From assembly GCA_023250995.1 (NCBI GenBank), contig JAHEZO010000011.1, forward strand, positions 2,044 to 35,076: a stretch of 33,033 nucleotides of DNA. The letters are read 5' to 3'. The DNA is from Flavobacteriales bacterium. Its GTDB lineage: Bacteria; Bacteroidota; Bacteroidia; Flavobacteriales_H; JAHEZO01. Shown here in pieces: positions 16,008-25,024 of the stretch; the stretch's first letter is position 1; each line of letters begins with the position of its first letter. A program made the translations under genes and the position numbers. The notes below the pieces were generated by a model that was given only the letters and a program-made list of their open reading frames with translations, made no database searches and was not told the DNA's origin.

Positions 16008-17657
16008 TCAGACGGGGGAACCTGAGGCAGTGTTTTCTTCCAAAACACGGCAAAGCCATTTTACTAAAAAAAACATAATGGCTGCACCTGCAAGGCAGAT
16101 AATAACATTAATTCCAAAAAAATAAGCCTTGTTTTCAAAAAGATCCCATTTTCCGGCAATAACTCCCGAAAGCTTATTTCCGATGGAGGTGGCTAAAAAC
16201 CACCCGCCCATCATGAGGGAGGTAATACGTGGCGGACTTAATTTTGAAACCAGTGATAAACCTACAGGACTTAGAAAAAGTTCGCCAATGGTAATAACAA
16301 AATACGACCCGATAAGCCAAAGCGATGTGGCTTTGTTTTCAGTTATGTTTGTAAACAAAACAGCCAATACCATAACCACCGCTGACAAGGCCGTTATAAA
16401 AAGGCTCCATGATATTTTTGCCGGAAGTGAGGGTTCTTTTTTTCTTTTCCGAAGCCAGGCGAAAAACCCAACTACAAGAGGTGTTAACAGGATAATGAAA
16501 AATGGATTTACCGACTGATATATTTCGGTGGAAATAATTTTAATTGAATTGCCTTCTGCCGGCCATTGCGATTTGTCAAGATTTTGCAGGTATGGATGGG
16601 TGCCAAGAATTTTTATTTTATTTCCGCTGCCATCTTTTGCCGGCCTGAAATAGTTATCAATTTTCGGAAAGGAATCGGGAGTAGCACTTATGGATTGTAA
16701 CATACCCAGGGGTTTTGCTACCGGTTCAATTATTTCAGGGATGCTTCTATCGGTATATGATTCGGCAAAAGAAGTTAGGGCCGAAGCATTTTGTTTAAAC
16801 ACGGCCCAAAAAATTATTGCCACGGCAAATATTGAAAGCAGGGCGGCAATGGGTGCCTTGTCTTTTTTAGATGCCCTCCCCCAGAGTGAAATAAAAAATC
16901 CAATGATCGGGATAGCCGCAAAAATAAATGCATCGGTTGAATCGGAGCCGAAAATATTTGAAGGAATGAACCAGCCAAAACCACCAAATATTACAGCCGG
17001 CAAAAAAACAAAAAGCATCACCTTTGAAAAGGGCATATCCTCGGGATTGGGAGGTTTCCTGAGGTCGGCAGAAATTATATGTTTGGTTCCGTTCATAAAC
17101 CAAATCAGACCAATGATCATCCCGATTCCGGCAGCTCCGAAAGCATACCCCCATCCATATTTATTTCTCATGTATGCGGCTACAAAATTGCAAACAAATG
17201 CACCCAGGTTAATGCCCATGTAAAATATACTGTATCCCGAATCTTTGAATGATTTATATTGGTCATTATTATATAAATTACCGAGCAGGGTTGAAATGTT
17301 TGGTTTGAAAAACCCGTTCCCGATAATAATAAGCAAAAGGGAAATCCAGAAGGAAGTGTATCCGGGAATTGACAACCCCAGGTATCCTGCCGCCATCAAA
17401 CTGCCTCCTATTAAAATTGATTTGCGGTAACCCAGAATCCGGTCGGCAAGGAGGCCTCCAAGAAAAGGTGTGAGGTATACAAGAGCAAGGTAAGTACCAA
17501 CAATATCTGATGCGGTTGCTTTATCAAGTCCCATCCCTCCCTTATCCGAATCAGTAAGATACAGGAATAGGATTCCGAGCATGAGGTAGTACCCGAATCG
17601 TTCCCACATTTCGGTAATAAACAGGACAGGTAAACCTTTTGGATGTTTGGTTTGCAA
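16008..17657 (-). CDS. POT-family peptide transporter, second paralogue
   Basis: A 549-residue paralogue of the neighbouring transporter, with EMWERFGYY at 16-24 and FYMGINLGAF later. It has an extra stretch of about 70-80 residues in the middle (roughly 310-385), probably a periplasmic loop, with the hydrophilic PKIDNYFRPAKDGSGNK. The start is TTG 17657, chosen because it places HPKGLPVLF at the same distance from the N-terminus as in the other copy; no ATG is available. It lies 80 bp downstream of the dipeptidyl peptidase gene. The two copies probably differ in substrate range; which peptides each takes up cannot be read from the sequence. Confidence 0.92.
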   Translation of the reverse strand: MQTKHPKGLPVLFITEMWERFGYYLMLGILFLYLTDSDKGGMGLDKATASDIVGTYLALVYLTPFLGGLLADRILGYRKSILIGGSLMAAGYLGLSIPGYTSFWISLLLIIIGNGFFKPNISTLLGNLYNNDQYKSFKDSGYSIFYMGINLGAFVCNFVAAYMRNKYGWGYAFGAAGIGMIIGLIWFMNGTKHIISADLRKPPNPEDMPFSKVMLFVFLPAVIFGGFGWFIPSNIFGSDSTDAFIFAAIPIIGFFISLWGRASKKDKAPIAALLSIFAVAIIFWAVFKQNASALTSFAESYTDRSIPEIIEPVAKPLGMLQSISATPDSFPKIDNYFRPAKDGSGNKIKILGTHPYLQNLDKSQWPAEGNSIKIISTEIYQSVNPFFIILLTPLVVGFFAWLRKRKKEPSLPAKISWSLFITALSAVVMVLAVLFTNITENKATSLWLIGSYFVITIGELFLSPVGLSLVSKLSPPRITSLMMGGWFLATSIGNKLSGVIAGKWDLFENKAYFFGINVIICLAGAAIMFFLVKWLCRVLEENTASGSPV

Positions 17658-17737
17658 ATTAAGGTATGTTAAAATTTTTAGATTTGAAGATTCAACGTTT
17701 TACCTATATTTTTCCAGGAAACCACTTCTCCGTAAAA

Positions 17738-20113
17738 CTACAAATTCTCAAGAATAAAATTTGTCATCTTAGTATAAAGATGCAGGCGGGTATTGCCTCC
17801 GTAAATCCCATGATTTTTGTCGGGGTAATAAAAAAGATCGAACTGTTTGTTTGCATTTACCAATGCATTTACCATTTCAACCGAGTTTTGAAAATGAACA
17901 TTATCATCGGCTGTGCCATGAACCAAAAGGTATTTTCCCTTCAGCTCATCTACATGGTTAATGGGTGAATTATCATCATAGCCGTTCGGATTTTCCTGTG
18001 GCGTTTGCATGTATCGTTCGGTATAAATTGAGTCGTAAAAACGCCAGTTTGTTACCGGGGCTACGGCAATGGCCATTTTAAAAACGCCTTCCTTAATTGA
18101 ATTTCCTTTTGTTATGCAAAGGGAACTCAAATAGCCTCCGTAACTCCAACCCTGAATACCAATTCTGCTTTTATCCACAAAAGACAAGGAACCCAGAAAT
18201 TTTGCGGCCTCCACCTGATCAATGGTTTCAAGCTTCCCAAGTTCTTTGTAAGTGCATTTTTTGAATTCGGCCCCCCGGGCCCCTGTTCCGCGGTTATCCA
18301 CCGAAACAATAATATAGCCTTTTTGTGAAAGATACTGATACCATAATTCGTTTCCTCCGCCCCATTTGTTTTCAACGGTTTGAATTCCCGGCCCACCGTA
18401 AACATACATCAAAACAGGGTATTTTTTTGAGCTGTCGAAGTTGGCCGGTTTTATCATCCATCCATTGAGCGAATAGCTTTCGGATGTTTTGGCACCCTCG
18501 GCCGATTTGGGAGTGAATTTGAAAAATTCTTTGATTGTAATAGTATAAAGGCCCAGGGTGTCTTTTAAAGTTCGGTTATCTTTAATAACTCTGATTTCTT
18601 TACCAGAGGCATCATTAAGCGTGATTTGATAAGGAGTGTAAGCATCCGAAAAATAATTTATGTAATATTGAAATTGCCCGCTGAAGGAAGCCTCATTAAA
18701 GCCGTTTTTCCCGGTGAGGGTTTTCTTTCCGGTTCCGTCTATTTTTATTGAATACAATTTTCTAACTATCGGACTTTCTTCGGACGAAATATAAAAAAGA
18801 GTTTGGTTTTTTTCATCCACTCCTTTAAAATCTGAAACATCCCAGTTTCCGTTTGTTATCTGCCGGATTAATTTTCCGTTTGTTTCGTACAGATAAATAT
18901 GGTTAAACCCGCTTTTTTCACTGGTCCATATAAAATGTTTTTTATCATCAAAAAATGTCAGGTCGTTGCTGATACCAATGTAGGTTAAACTTGTTTCGCT
19001 GAGTATAGTTTTTGTTTTCCCGGTGGAGGCATCTGCCAGCAAGAGGTCTAATTTGTTTTGATGGCGGTTCATTTTCTGAACAGAAAGGAGGCCCGGATCC
19101 TGAGTCCATTTTATTCTTGGAATGTATTCGGTTTCTTCAGTACCTCCTGCTAAACCCGCGGTAGTTTGTGCTCCTTCAACAGGAATACTTTTTAGGGTTT
19201 CAATGTCGAAAATACGAATGGAAACTTTTGCGTTTTCCTCCCCTGCTTTTGGGTACTTGTAGCGGTACTGGGCAGGATAAAGGGAACCATATTTTTCGAG
19301 TGAAAATTCTTTCACCCTGCTTTCATCAAAACGATAAAAAGCAATTTTTTTTCCATCCGGTGACCAGAAAAATGCCTTGTCGAAAGAAAATTCCTCCTCG
19401 TAAACCCAATCGGTTGCCCCATTTATTGTTTCGTTCCATTTGCCATCCTTGGTAACTGCTGTTTCGGTTCCGCTAATCAGATCTTTTACAAACAAGTTAT
19501 TTTCATTTACAAAGGCCACTTTATTTCCCTCAGGTGAAAATTCGGCCAGCCTGACTTTTGTTTCTGTAAGCGGGGAGAGTTTCTCTGTCTTAAAATCATA
19601 CACAAAGTACAATTCCCTGGTAGAATGCCGGTAGATGGATTCTGTTTCCGATGAAATTAAAACCCTTGTTTCATCTGCCGAAAATTGATAGCTTTCAATT
19701 TCAATTGGATTTTCTTTTCCCTCTGGAATAAGTTCATTTTGTTTTACCAAAGTATCGGTGGCCTTTCCGGTTTTATAAGAATATTTCACAATAAAGTTTT
19801 CTGTTCCGTTGCTTTCTAGCGAGGTATAATGAATGCCATCTTTCATCGATATTAAGCCATCCACGGTTTCGGCTTTGAATTTATTTTCTTTCCATATTTC
19901 TTCGAGGGTAAAATTCCGCTTCGCATTTTTTTGTTTTTCAACCGCAGCAGCGGCACTCCTAATTTGCTGCTGAAGTTTTTGAGTGTCAATTTTAAATTGC
20001 TGGGCAAATATTCCGTTTTCTGAAAACAGAAACATAATGTACAAAAAGAAAAATGGGCCTTTATTGCTGGAAAAAATCAGATTGTGGAAAATAAAAAATC
20101 GGGGATTGCTCAT
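17738..20113 (-). CDS. Dipeptidyl peptidase IV-like S9 serine peptidase
   Basis: With ATG 20113 the protein has 791 residues; a TTG 14 codons earlier would run into the upstream gene, so the ATG is preferred. A hydrophobic signal region ending near GIFAQ suggests export to the periplasm or outer surface. An eight-bladed propeller region (about 60-530) contains DWVYEEEF, where E239-E240 match the paired glutamates that hold the substrate N-terminus in DPP IV. The catalytic triad is visible: S657 in GWSYGGY, D736 in HGTADDNVHF, and H768 in DKNHGIYGG. It removes N-terminal dipeptides, usually with Pro or Ala in second position. It starts 13 bp after the DHFR-like gene and is followed by two POT transporters that could import its products. 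Confidence 0.93.
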   Translation of the reverse strand: MSNPRFFIFHNLIFSSNKGPFFFLYIMFLFSENGIFAQQFKIDTQKLQQQIRSAAAAVEKQKNAKRNFTLEEIWKENKFKAETVDGLISMKDGIHYTSLESNGTENFIVKYSYKTGKATDTLVKQNELIPEGKENPIEIESYQFSADETRVLISSETESIYRHSTRELYFVYDFKTEKLSPLTETKVRLAEFSPEGNKVAFVNENNLFVKDLISGTETAVTKDGKWNETINGATDWVYEEEFSFDKAFFWSPDGKKIAFYRFDESRVKEFSLEKYGSLYPAQYRYKYPKAGEENAKVSIRIFDIETLKSIPVEGAQTTAGLAGGTEETEYIPRIKWTQDPGLLSVQKMNRHQNKLDLLLADASTGKTKTILSETSLTYIGISNDLTFFDDKKHFIWTSEKSGFNHIYLYETNGKLIRQITNGNWDVSDFKGVDEKNQTLFYISSEESPIVRKLYSIKIDGTGKKTLTGKNGFNEASFSGQFQYYINYFSDAYTPYQITLNDASGKEIRVIKDNRTLKDTLGLYTITIKEFFKFTPKSAEGAKTSESYSLNGWMIKPANFDSSKKYPVLMYVYGGPGIQTVENKWGGGNELWYQYLSQKGYIIVSVDNRGTGARGAEFKKCTYKELGKLETIDQVEAAKFLGSLSFVDKSRIGIQGWSYGGYLSSLCITKGNSIKEGVFKMAIAVAPVTNWRFYDSIYTERYMQTPQENPNGYDDNSPINHVDELKGKYLLVHGTADDNVHFQNSVEMVNALVNANKQFDLFYYPDKNHGIYGGNTRLHLYTKMTNFILENL

Positions 20114-20126
20114 AATAAAATCCTTA

Positions 20127-20723
20127 TTATTGTTTTGTTCTGTAATGAAGAGCAATCACTCCGCCAGAAAATTTTTTCGTTTCTACAAGTTCCAACATAA
20201 TTTTTTCATTTACATTTTTAAATAACGGCATTCCTTGTCCTAATATAATTGGATTAACAAAAAACCAGAATTCATCAATTAGTCCTGAATTAAGAAGGGA
20301 AAGCGATGCGGATGGACTTCCGAAAATTAAAATATTTTTTCCTTCCTCTTTTTTTAATTCATTAATTTTTTCCGAAAGATTTTCGCTGATAACTTTTGTG
20401 TTAATGAGTTCCTTTTCTTTCATTGTTTTTGATAAAACAACCTTTGAAACCTTGTTGTACCAGGTTGAATGTTCAATGTCGTGTTTTGTTGCGTTTGGTT
20501 GTTGGGCTGCTTTTGGCCAGTAACTTTGCATCATTTCATAAGTTACCCGTCCGTAAAGAGCGGTGTCGGCCTGTTCGGTCATGGTGGCAACAAAATCAAA
20601 CATTTCATCGTCAACGTATATCCAGTCCATTTCTCCTTTTAACCCCGCCACAAAATTGTCGAGAGAGGTGTGCATAAAAAAGATTAATTTTCTGCCTGCC
20701 CCGGGTGCTTTTTCTTTGTTCAT
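20127..20723 (-). CDS. Dihydrofolate reductase-family protein (RibD C-terminal-like)
   Basis: A 198-residue cytosolic protein with ATG start. The opening strand KLIFFMHTSLDNFVAG, the TALYGRVTYEMM segment, and IFGSPSASLSLLNSGLIDEFW followed by NPIILGQGMPLF are typical of the YwjB/YyaP type of DHFR-like proteins, which share the NADPH-binding fold with RibD. The real substrate is unknown for most members. It is closely spaced with the AIM24 gene (24 bp upstream) and the peptidase (13 bp downstream), so likely part of one transcript, though no functional link is evident. Confidence 0.85.
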   Translation of the reverse strand: MNKEKAPGAGRKLIFFMHTSLDNFVAGLKGEMDWIYVDDEMFDFVATMTEQADTALYGRVTYEMMQSYWPKAAQQPNATKHDIEHSTWYNKVSKVVLSKTMKEKELINTKVISENLSEKINELKKEEGKNILIFGSPSASLSLLNSGLIDEFWFFVNPIILGQGMPLFKNVNEKIMLELVETKKFSGGVIALHYRTKQ

Positions 20724-20747
20724 CTTTTTAATTTTTGAATTTTTTTT

Positions 20748-21536
20748 TCAGGAATCACCATCCAGTAAATTGCCAATGCCACCCAAAATGCTACCCTCTT
20801 CTTTTCTGGTTCCGGTACCATAGGCGAGAATCCTCCCGGCAAGCCGGCTGATCGGGAGAGATTGAATCCAAACTTTTCCGGGTCCGCGGAGGGTGGCAAA
20901 AAACAATCCTTCGCCTCCGAACAAGGTGTTTTTTATTCCGCCAACAAATTGAATGTCGTAATCAACTCCACTGGTGAATGCCACAATGCAACCGGTATCA
21001 ATTTTTATCAGTTCCCCTGCTTTTAAATCTTTTTCTATAATATTCCCTCCGGCATGAACAAAGGCCATTCCATCACCTTCCAGCTTTTGCATAATGAATC
21101 CTTCTCCTCCAAATAAGCCGGTTCCTAATTTTTTTTGAAATTCAATTCCAACGGACACTCCTTTGGCAGCGCACAAAAAAGAATCTTTCTGGCAAATCAT
21201 TTTCCCGTTGAGCAGGGATAAATCCATGGGAATAATTTTCCCCGGATAAGGTGATGCAAAGGTGGCATGTTTTTTTCCGGTGCCAATATTTGTAAAGGCG
21301 GTCATAAAAAGGTTTTCACCCGTAAGAAGCCGCTTTCCTGCCGAAAATAATTTTCCCAGCACTCCGCCCTGGTTTTGAGAACCATCACCAAAAAGAGTTT
21401 CCATCTGAATCCCCTCTTCCATCATCATAAAGCTTCCCGGCTCGGAAATTACGGTTTCATTCGGGTCGAGTTCAATTTCGATGCATTGCATTTCCTCTCC
21501 CGAAATTTTGTAGTCAATTTCATGGTTTTTTTTCAT
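20748..21536 (-). CDS. AIM24/TIGR00266 family protein
   Basis: A 262-residue protein with ATG start and no signal peptide. It is rich in beta strand and glycine: EPGSFMMMEEGIQMET, GLFGGEGFIMQKLEGDG, GGIKNTLFGGEGLFFATL and the terminal GRILAYGTG block are hallmarks of the AIM24 (TIGR00266) family, which forms a TRAP-like double beta fold. The biochemical function is not established. It lies 157 bp downstream of asd and 24 bp upstream of the DHFR-like gene. The C-terminal Gly-rich tail (SILGGIGNLLDGDS) is common in the family. Confidence 0.88.
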   Translation of the reverse strand: MKKNHEIDYKISGEEMQCIEIELDPNETVISEPGSFMMMEEGIQMETLFGDGSQNQGGVLGKLFSAGKRLLTGENLFMTAFTNIGTGKKHATFASPYPGKIIPMDLSLLNGKMICQKDSFLCAAKGVSVGIEFQKKLGTGLFGGEGFIMQKLEGDGMAFVHAGGNIIEKDLKAGELIKIDTGCIVAFTSGVDYDIQFVGGIKNTLFGGEGLFFATLRGPGKVWIQSLPISRLAGRILAYGTGTRKEEGSILGGIGNLLDGDS

Positions 21537-21693
21537 GAGAAAAAAGTTTTAAAGGGATTTATATTGAAAGAAATAAAAAAAATTCACCACAGATTGCACA
21601 GATTAAAAAAAGGGTTTAATAATCCGATTTTATGCGACAATTTATCCCGATTCAACTATTGCTGCACACGACTCACTTCACACTTCCCTCTAC

Positions 21694-22725
21694 TCACTTC
21701 TCACTACCAACCACCACATTCCCCACAATTCCTTTTTTCACCAGATATTCGGCAATCTGCACAGCATTGGTTGCAGCACCCTTTCGCAGGTTATCGGCCA
21801 CAATCCACATATTAAGCGCCCGGGCATTCGATTCATCTTTCCTTATCCGTCCAACAAAAACTTCGTTTTTCCCTTCAGCAAATTTGGGCATGGGGTAGCG
21901 GTTTTCCCCGGGATTATCCTGAACAATTACTCCTTCGGTTTCATTTAAAATTTTTCTAACTTCTTTAATTTCGTACTCTTTCAAAAACTCCACATTTACC
22001 GCTTCGGAATGGCCTCCAACCACAGGAACCCTTACGGCAGTTGCTGTTAAAGCTATGGTGTAATCACCTAAAATTTTTCTCGTTTCATTCACCAGTTTCA
22101 TTTCTTCTTTGGTATAGCCATTTTCTAAAAAAACATCACAATGCGGAATGCAGTTTTTATCAATAGAATAATGATAGGCATTTTGTTCTTTTTCTTTTTC
22201 ATCCTGCATCCCGGCTCTTTCCCTTTCCATTTGCCTTACTGCTTTTACTCCGGTCCCGGTAATGGATTGGTAGGTTGAAACAACAACCCTTTTAATTCCG
22301 TATTTTTTATGAAGGGGGGCAAGAACCATTACAAGTTGTATCGTGGAGCAGTTCGGGTTTGCAATAATTTTGTCGGCCTCGGTTAAAATTCCGGCATTTA
22401 TTTCCGGCACAATTAATTTTTTATCAGGGTTCATTCTCCAGGCAGAAGAATTATCAATAACGGTGGTTCCGGCTGCGGCAAATTTTGGTGCAAGTTCGAG
22501 AGAAGTTGAACCCCCTGCCGAAAACAAAGCAATTTCGGGGAGTTTTTTTATTGCTTCATCCGAGGAAACAATTTTATATTTTTTTCCTTTGAAAGAAATT
22601 TCTTTTCCAATTGATTTTTCAGTGGCAACGGGAATTAGTTCAGATACCGGGAAATTTCTTTCTTCCAGCACTTTTAACATTACTCCGCCAACCAGGCCGG
22701 TGGCTCCTACAACTGCAACTTTCAT
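21694..22725 (-). CDS. asd: Aspartate-semialdehyde dehydrogenase
   Basis: A 343-residue cytosolic enzyme with ATG start. It reduces aspartyl phosphate with NADPH to aspartate semialdehyde, the branch point to lysine/diaminopimelate, threonine and methionine. The N-terminal Rossmann motif VVGATGLVGGVM is present, SAGGSTS lies near 69-75, and the active-site cysteine is C126 in NPNCSTIQ. The later VPVVGGHSEAVNVEF segment carries the conserved catalytic histidine. It is the first gene of the long minus-strand run. A weak TAATTTCG box lies at 22750-22757 on the minus strand, 24 bp upstream of the start. Confidence 0.96.
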   Translation of the reverse strand: MKVAVVGATGLVGGVMLKVLEERNFPVSELIPVATEKSIGKEISFKGKKYKIVSSDEAIKKLPEIALFSAGGSTSLELAPKFAAAGTTVIDNSSAWRMNPDKKLIVPEINAGILTEADKIIANPNCSTIQLVMVLAPLHKKYGIKRVVVSTYQSITGTGVKAVRQMERERAGMQDEKEKEQNAYHYSIDKNCIPHCDVFLENGYTKEEMKLVNETRKILGDYTIALTATAVRVPVVGGHSEAVNVEFLKEYEIKEVRKILNETEGVIVQDNPGENRYPMPKFAEGKNEVFVGRIRKDESNARALNMWIVADNLRKGAATNAVQIAEYLVKKGIVGNVVVGSEK

Positions 22726-22818
22726 AAAAATATTATTTTAATTTTTTGCCGAAATTAAATTAATTTTTTTTTGGGTTAATTTAATTTTGATGTGATGGCT
22801 GAATTTCCGAGAGTCACG

Positions 22819-22882
22819 GTAGGGACAAAATATCGGTAGAAGAATCCCTTTAGAGACACACAAGTGCCGTCAGGCACGGAAT
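22819..22882. repeat. Short palindromic intergenic repeat
   Basis: The stretch contains AGGGACAAAATATCGGTAG followed by the perfect hairpin GTGCC GTCA GGCAC (22864-22877). The opening motif recurs inverted at about 23297-23309 (ATATTTCGTCCCT). It is part of the 784-bp non-coding gap between asd and the methyltransferase gene. It resembles the small palindromic intergenic repeats common in Bacteroidota, though I cannot confirm copy number from this window. Confidence 0.45.
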
Positions 22883-23021
22883 ATATTTCCAATATGATTA
22901 TTCCATTTCCCATTTGAATTAGTCCAAAAAATTATCCAAATTATTATCCTGGCACTCAATCATATTTCGTGAACTTTTCTATCAATAGTTTTTATTTATT
23001 TTCTCACTTTTTTTATACGAC

Positions 23022-23187
23022 AAACAGCCTGTGGCTGTTTGAGCGAGCCCCCGTAAAAGTAAGCAAAAAATCGAAAAATCTGATGAACCCTGCGATGGCT
23101 GTTGTCGCACATCCAGCGGCCTACCGGGCCACATCCATTACAACAGCCCCCAAACGCTTCCGCACCAGATTTTTCAGAGAGCCCCCC
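23022..23187. other. GC-rich nested inverted-repeat region, possible structured RNA or gene remnant
   Basis: The stretch stands out as GC-rich in AT-rich surroundings. AAACAGCC TGT GGCTGTTT (23022-23040) is a perfect 8-bp hairpin. AAAAATCTG (23074-23082) pairs with CAGATTTTT (23166-23174); inside it GGCTGTTGT (23097-23105) pairs with ACAACAGCC (23140-23148); innermost GGCC (23118-23121) pairs with GGCC (23127-23130). On the minus strand one frame stays open for about 80 codons (roughly 23247 down to TAA at 22996-22998), including the Cys/Gly-rich EAFGGCCNGCGPVGRWMCDN, but has no ATG near its start. It could be a structured RNA, a fold-back repeat or a remnant gene. Confidence 0.4.
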
Positions 23188-23320
23188 GCGATTTGAGATG
23201 TAGATTGTTTTCTCTTTAGATGGAATTTCTAATAAAATGCAGGCTTAACATACAAAGAAATTTACTAGACTAAATTATTTGGGTAATGGTATTATATTTC
23301 GTCCCTGAGAACATTGGTTT

Positions 23321-23401
23321 TGGGTTGTGGTTTTCTACTAATTTATTGTTCCTGGCGGAACAAAAACAAAATTCATATATATTTAATTTCTCTACAACCC
23401 A
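23321..23401. repeat. Nested inverted repeat upstream of the methyltransferase gene
   Basis: TGGGTTGT (23321-23328) pairs with ACAACCCA (23394-23401) and encloses the perfect hairpin TTGTTCC TGGC GGAACAA (23346-23363). It lies upstream of the probable promoter box at 23458, so it would not be in that leader unless transcription begins earlier. Confidence 0.4.
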
Positions 23402-23457
23402 TCAAAATTATTATAACCCCTCAAACCTAAAAAATGGTTTACATAACGTCATAGTAT

Positions 23458-23465
23458 TATCTTTG
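23458..23465 (+). promoter_or_regulatory. Probable -7 promoter box (TATCTTTG) for the methyltransferase
   Basis: TATCTTTG fits TAnnTTTG and lies 44 bp before the methyltransferase start. TTTA at 23438-23441 could serve as a weak -33 element, with 16 bp between them. Confidence 0.5.
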
Positions 23466-23509
23466 CTTTAAATATTAATCCATATTCCTTACCTCCTATT
23501 CTTTTCCCC

Positions 23510-24703
23510 TTGAATCAACAAAATTTATCTTCTCAATTTGTTGCGAAAACACTTTTCGGACTGGAAGGAATCCTGGCTGAGGAACTAAAAAATTTAAGAG
23601 CCACCAAAATTGTTGTTCTTCACCGCGCGGTTGGTTTTTCGGGAGATAAAAAATTAATGTATGAGGCCAACCTTAAGCTAAGAACTGCATTGCGGATCTT
23701 AAAAAGAGTTTTTTCTTTTTCCGCAACCAATAGTCAGGAACTTTACACTAAGGTGCAGGAAGTTTATTGGGATAGGTTTTTCAGTGCGGAGGATACCATT
23801 GCGGTTGATTCATCGGTGAGTTCCGAACATTTTCCGCATTCACAATTTGTATCTCAAAGGGTAAAGGATGCCATTGTGGATCAGTTTAGGGAAAAAACAG
23901 GTAAAAGGCCTTCGGTGGATCTCGAAAACCCGAAGTTCAGAATCAATATTTACATAAACAAAGATTCCTGCACCCTATCGCTCGACAGTTCGGGAGCCTC
24001 CCTTCACAAAAGGGGTTACCGCTTGCAAATGAGCGAGGCTCCTCTGAGTGAGGTTTTGGCTGCGGGATTAATTCTTCTTTCAGGGTGGGATGGGAAATCA
24101 ACTTTAATTGATCCCATGTGCGGATCGGGAACCATCTTAATTGAAGCGGCATTGTTTGCAAGTAAAATTCCCCCCGGAATATTCAGAGAGAATTTTGGCT
24201 TTATGAATTGGAAAGATTTTGATCCGCTTGTATGGGAAGAAATTTTAAAAACTTCGAGAGAGAGTATTTCGTTATTCCCGGGCAAAATTATTGGGTCAGA
24301 TATTTCGGCAAATGCAATTGAAGCGGCAAAAAAAAACATTATTAACGCAGAGTTTGATGTAAATTTAAAGGATGGTAATTACATAACTTTAATGAAATCG
24401 GCCTTTGATTTACTTGAAAAGACGGAGGATGCTGGATTGATAATAATGAATCCCCCTTATGGAGAAAGAATAAAACAGGATGATATTATTTCATTTTACA
24501 AAATGATTGGTAATACCCTGAAACAAAAGTATGAGGGATATGATGCCTGGGTTTTAAGCGCAAACCTGGAAGCGTTAAAATTTGTGGGTCTTCATCCTTC
24601 TAAAAAAATTTCATTGATGAACGGACAACTGGAATGTAAATTTCAGAAGTACGGCATTTATCCGGGGACAAAAAAAACATCCACCGTTTCCCTTATTGAG
24701 TGA
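23510..24703 (+). CDS. THUMP-domain class I SAM-dependent RNA methyltransferase (RlmL N-terminal type)
   Basis: A 397-residue protein equivalent to the N-terminal half of E. coli RlmL, which makes m2G2445 in 23S rRNA. A ferredoxin-like/THUMP region covers about 10-165. Next comes the linker with SLHKRGYRLQMSEAPLSEVLA, then the Rossmann methyltransferase with DPMCGSGTILIEAA (SAM binding) and the catalytic NPPYGERI. The start is TTG 23510; no in-frame ATG exists before residue 50, and the family sequence begins at about FVAKTLFGLE, so TTG is well supported. The RlmK half is absent, as is usual in this phylum. It stands alone, divergent from asd. Confidence 0.9.
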   Translation: MNQQNLSSQFVAKTLFGLEGILAEELKNLRATKIVVLHRAVGFSGDKKLMYEANLKLRTALRILKRVFSFSATNSQELYTKVQEVYWDRFFSAEDTIAVDSSVSSEHFPHSQFVSQRVKDAIVDQFREKTGKRPSVDLENPKFRINIYINKDSCTLSLDSSGASLHKRGYRLQMSEAPLSEVLAAGLILLSGWDGKSTLIDPMCGSGTILIEAALFASKIPPGIFRENFGFMNWKDFDPLVWEEILKTSRESISLFPGKIIGSDISANAIEAAKKNIINAEFDVNLKDGNYITLMKSAFDLLEKTEDAGLIIMNPPYGERIKQDDIISFYKMIGNTLKQKYEGYDAWVLSANLEALKFVGLHPSKKISLMNGQLECKFQKYGIYPGTKKTSTVSLIE

Positions 24704-24902
24704 AAACTTTACCTGGACAGAAAACATAAGATTACCCGGTTCCTAAAACCCTTGTTTTTTATCAAAACAATTCCAGGTGTATAGCAAATTGGGTCATAAG
24801 ATGAATTTGTTTTGGTAAAAAAAAAATGATGGGATTTTGTCCCTCGGTGTTTTAGTGGAAGTTCTTTTTTTGCCACAAAAGCATTAAACATCACACATTG
24901 GT

Positions 24903-24929
24903 GCAGCAACACTTTGGTGTGCAGGCACA
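24903..24929. repeat. Left copy of direct repeat flanking the PIN module
   Basis: This 27-bp stretch, ending TGCAGGCACA, matches 25836-25862 in the same orientation at 23 of 27 positions. Weaker similarity continues for about 40 bp to the right in both copies. The two copies bracket the PIN toxin and its partner. Confidence 0.5.
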
Positions 24930-25016
24930 ACTGTGTGCAGAAATATTTCCTTATGCGGCAGGCTGTCCGCGACCCCATTTCGTCACTATAAATTTCCAAT
25001 CGCCAGAAAAAAAATG

Positions 25017-25024
25017 TACCTTTG
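25017..25024 (+). promoter_or_regulatory. Probable -7 promoter box (TACCTTTG) for the PIN module
   Basis: TACCTTTG matches TAnnTTTG exactly and lies 17 bp before the PIN ATG. It lies inside the module bracketed by the direct repeats, so the module would carry its own promoter. Confidence 0.5.

Noticed and set aside
16690-17223. 177-codon frame antisense to the second POT gene
   Set aside because: The POT frame has clear family motifs across the same bases; the antisense frame is a composition shadow.
21375-21815. 146-codon plus frame over the AIM24/asd junction
   Set aside because: It runs antisense to the ends of two well-supported genes and has no recognisable domain.
22969-23196. 75-codon plus-strand frame in the asd-methyltransferase gap
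   Set aside because: It overlaps the nested palindromes and has no family-like sequence; a minus-strand frame over the same bases looks more protein-like, so coding on plus is unlikely.
22822-23309. AGGGACAAAATAT and ATATTTCGTCCCT as ends of one 490-bp element
   Set aside because: The inverted match is only about 13 bp with a mismatch and no target duplication was found; noted only as related short repeats.
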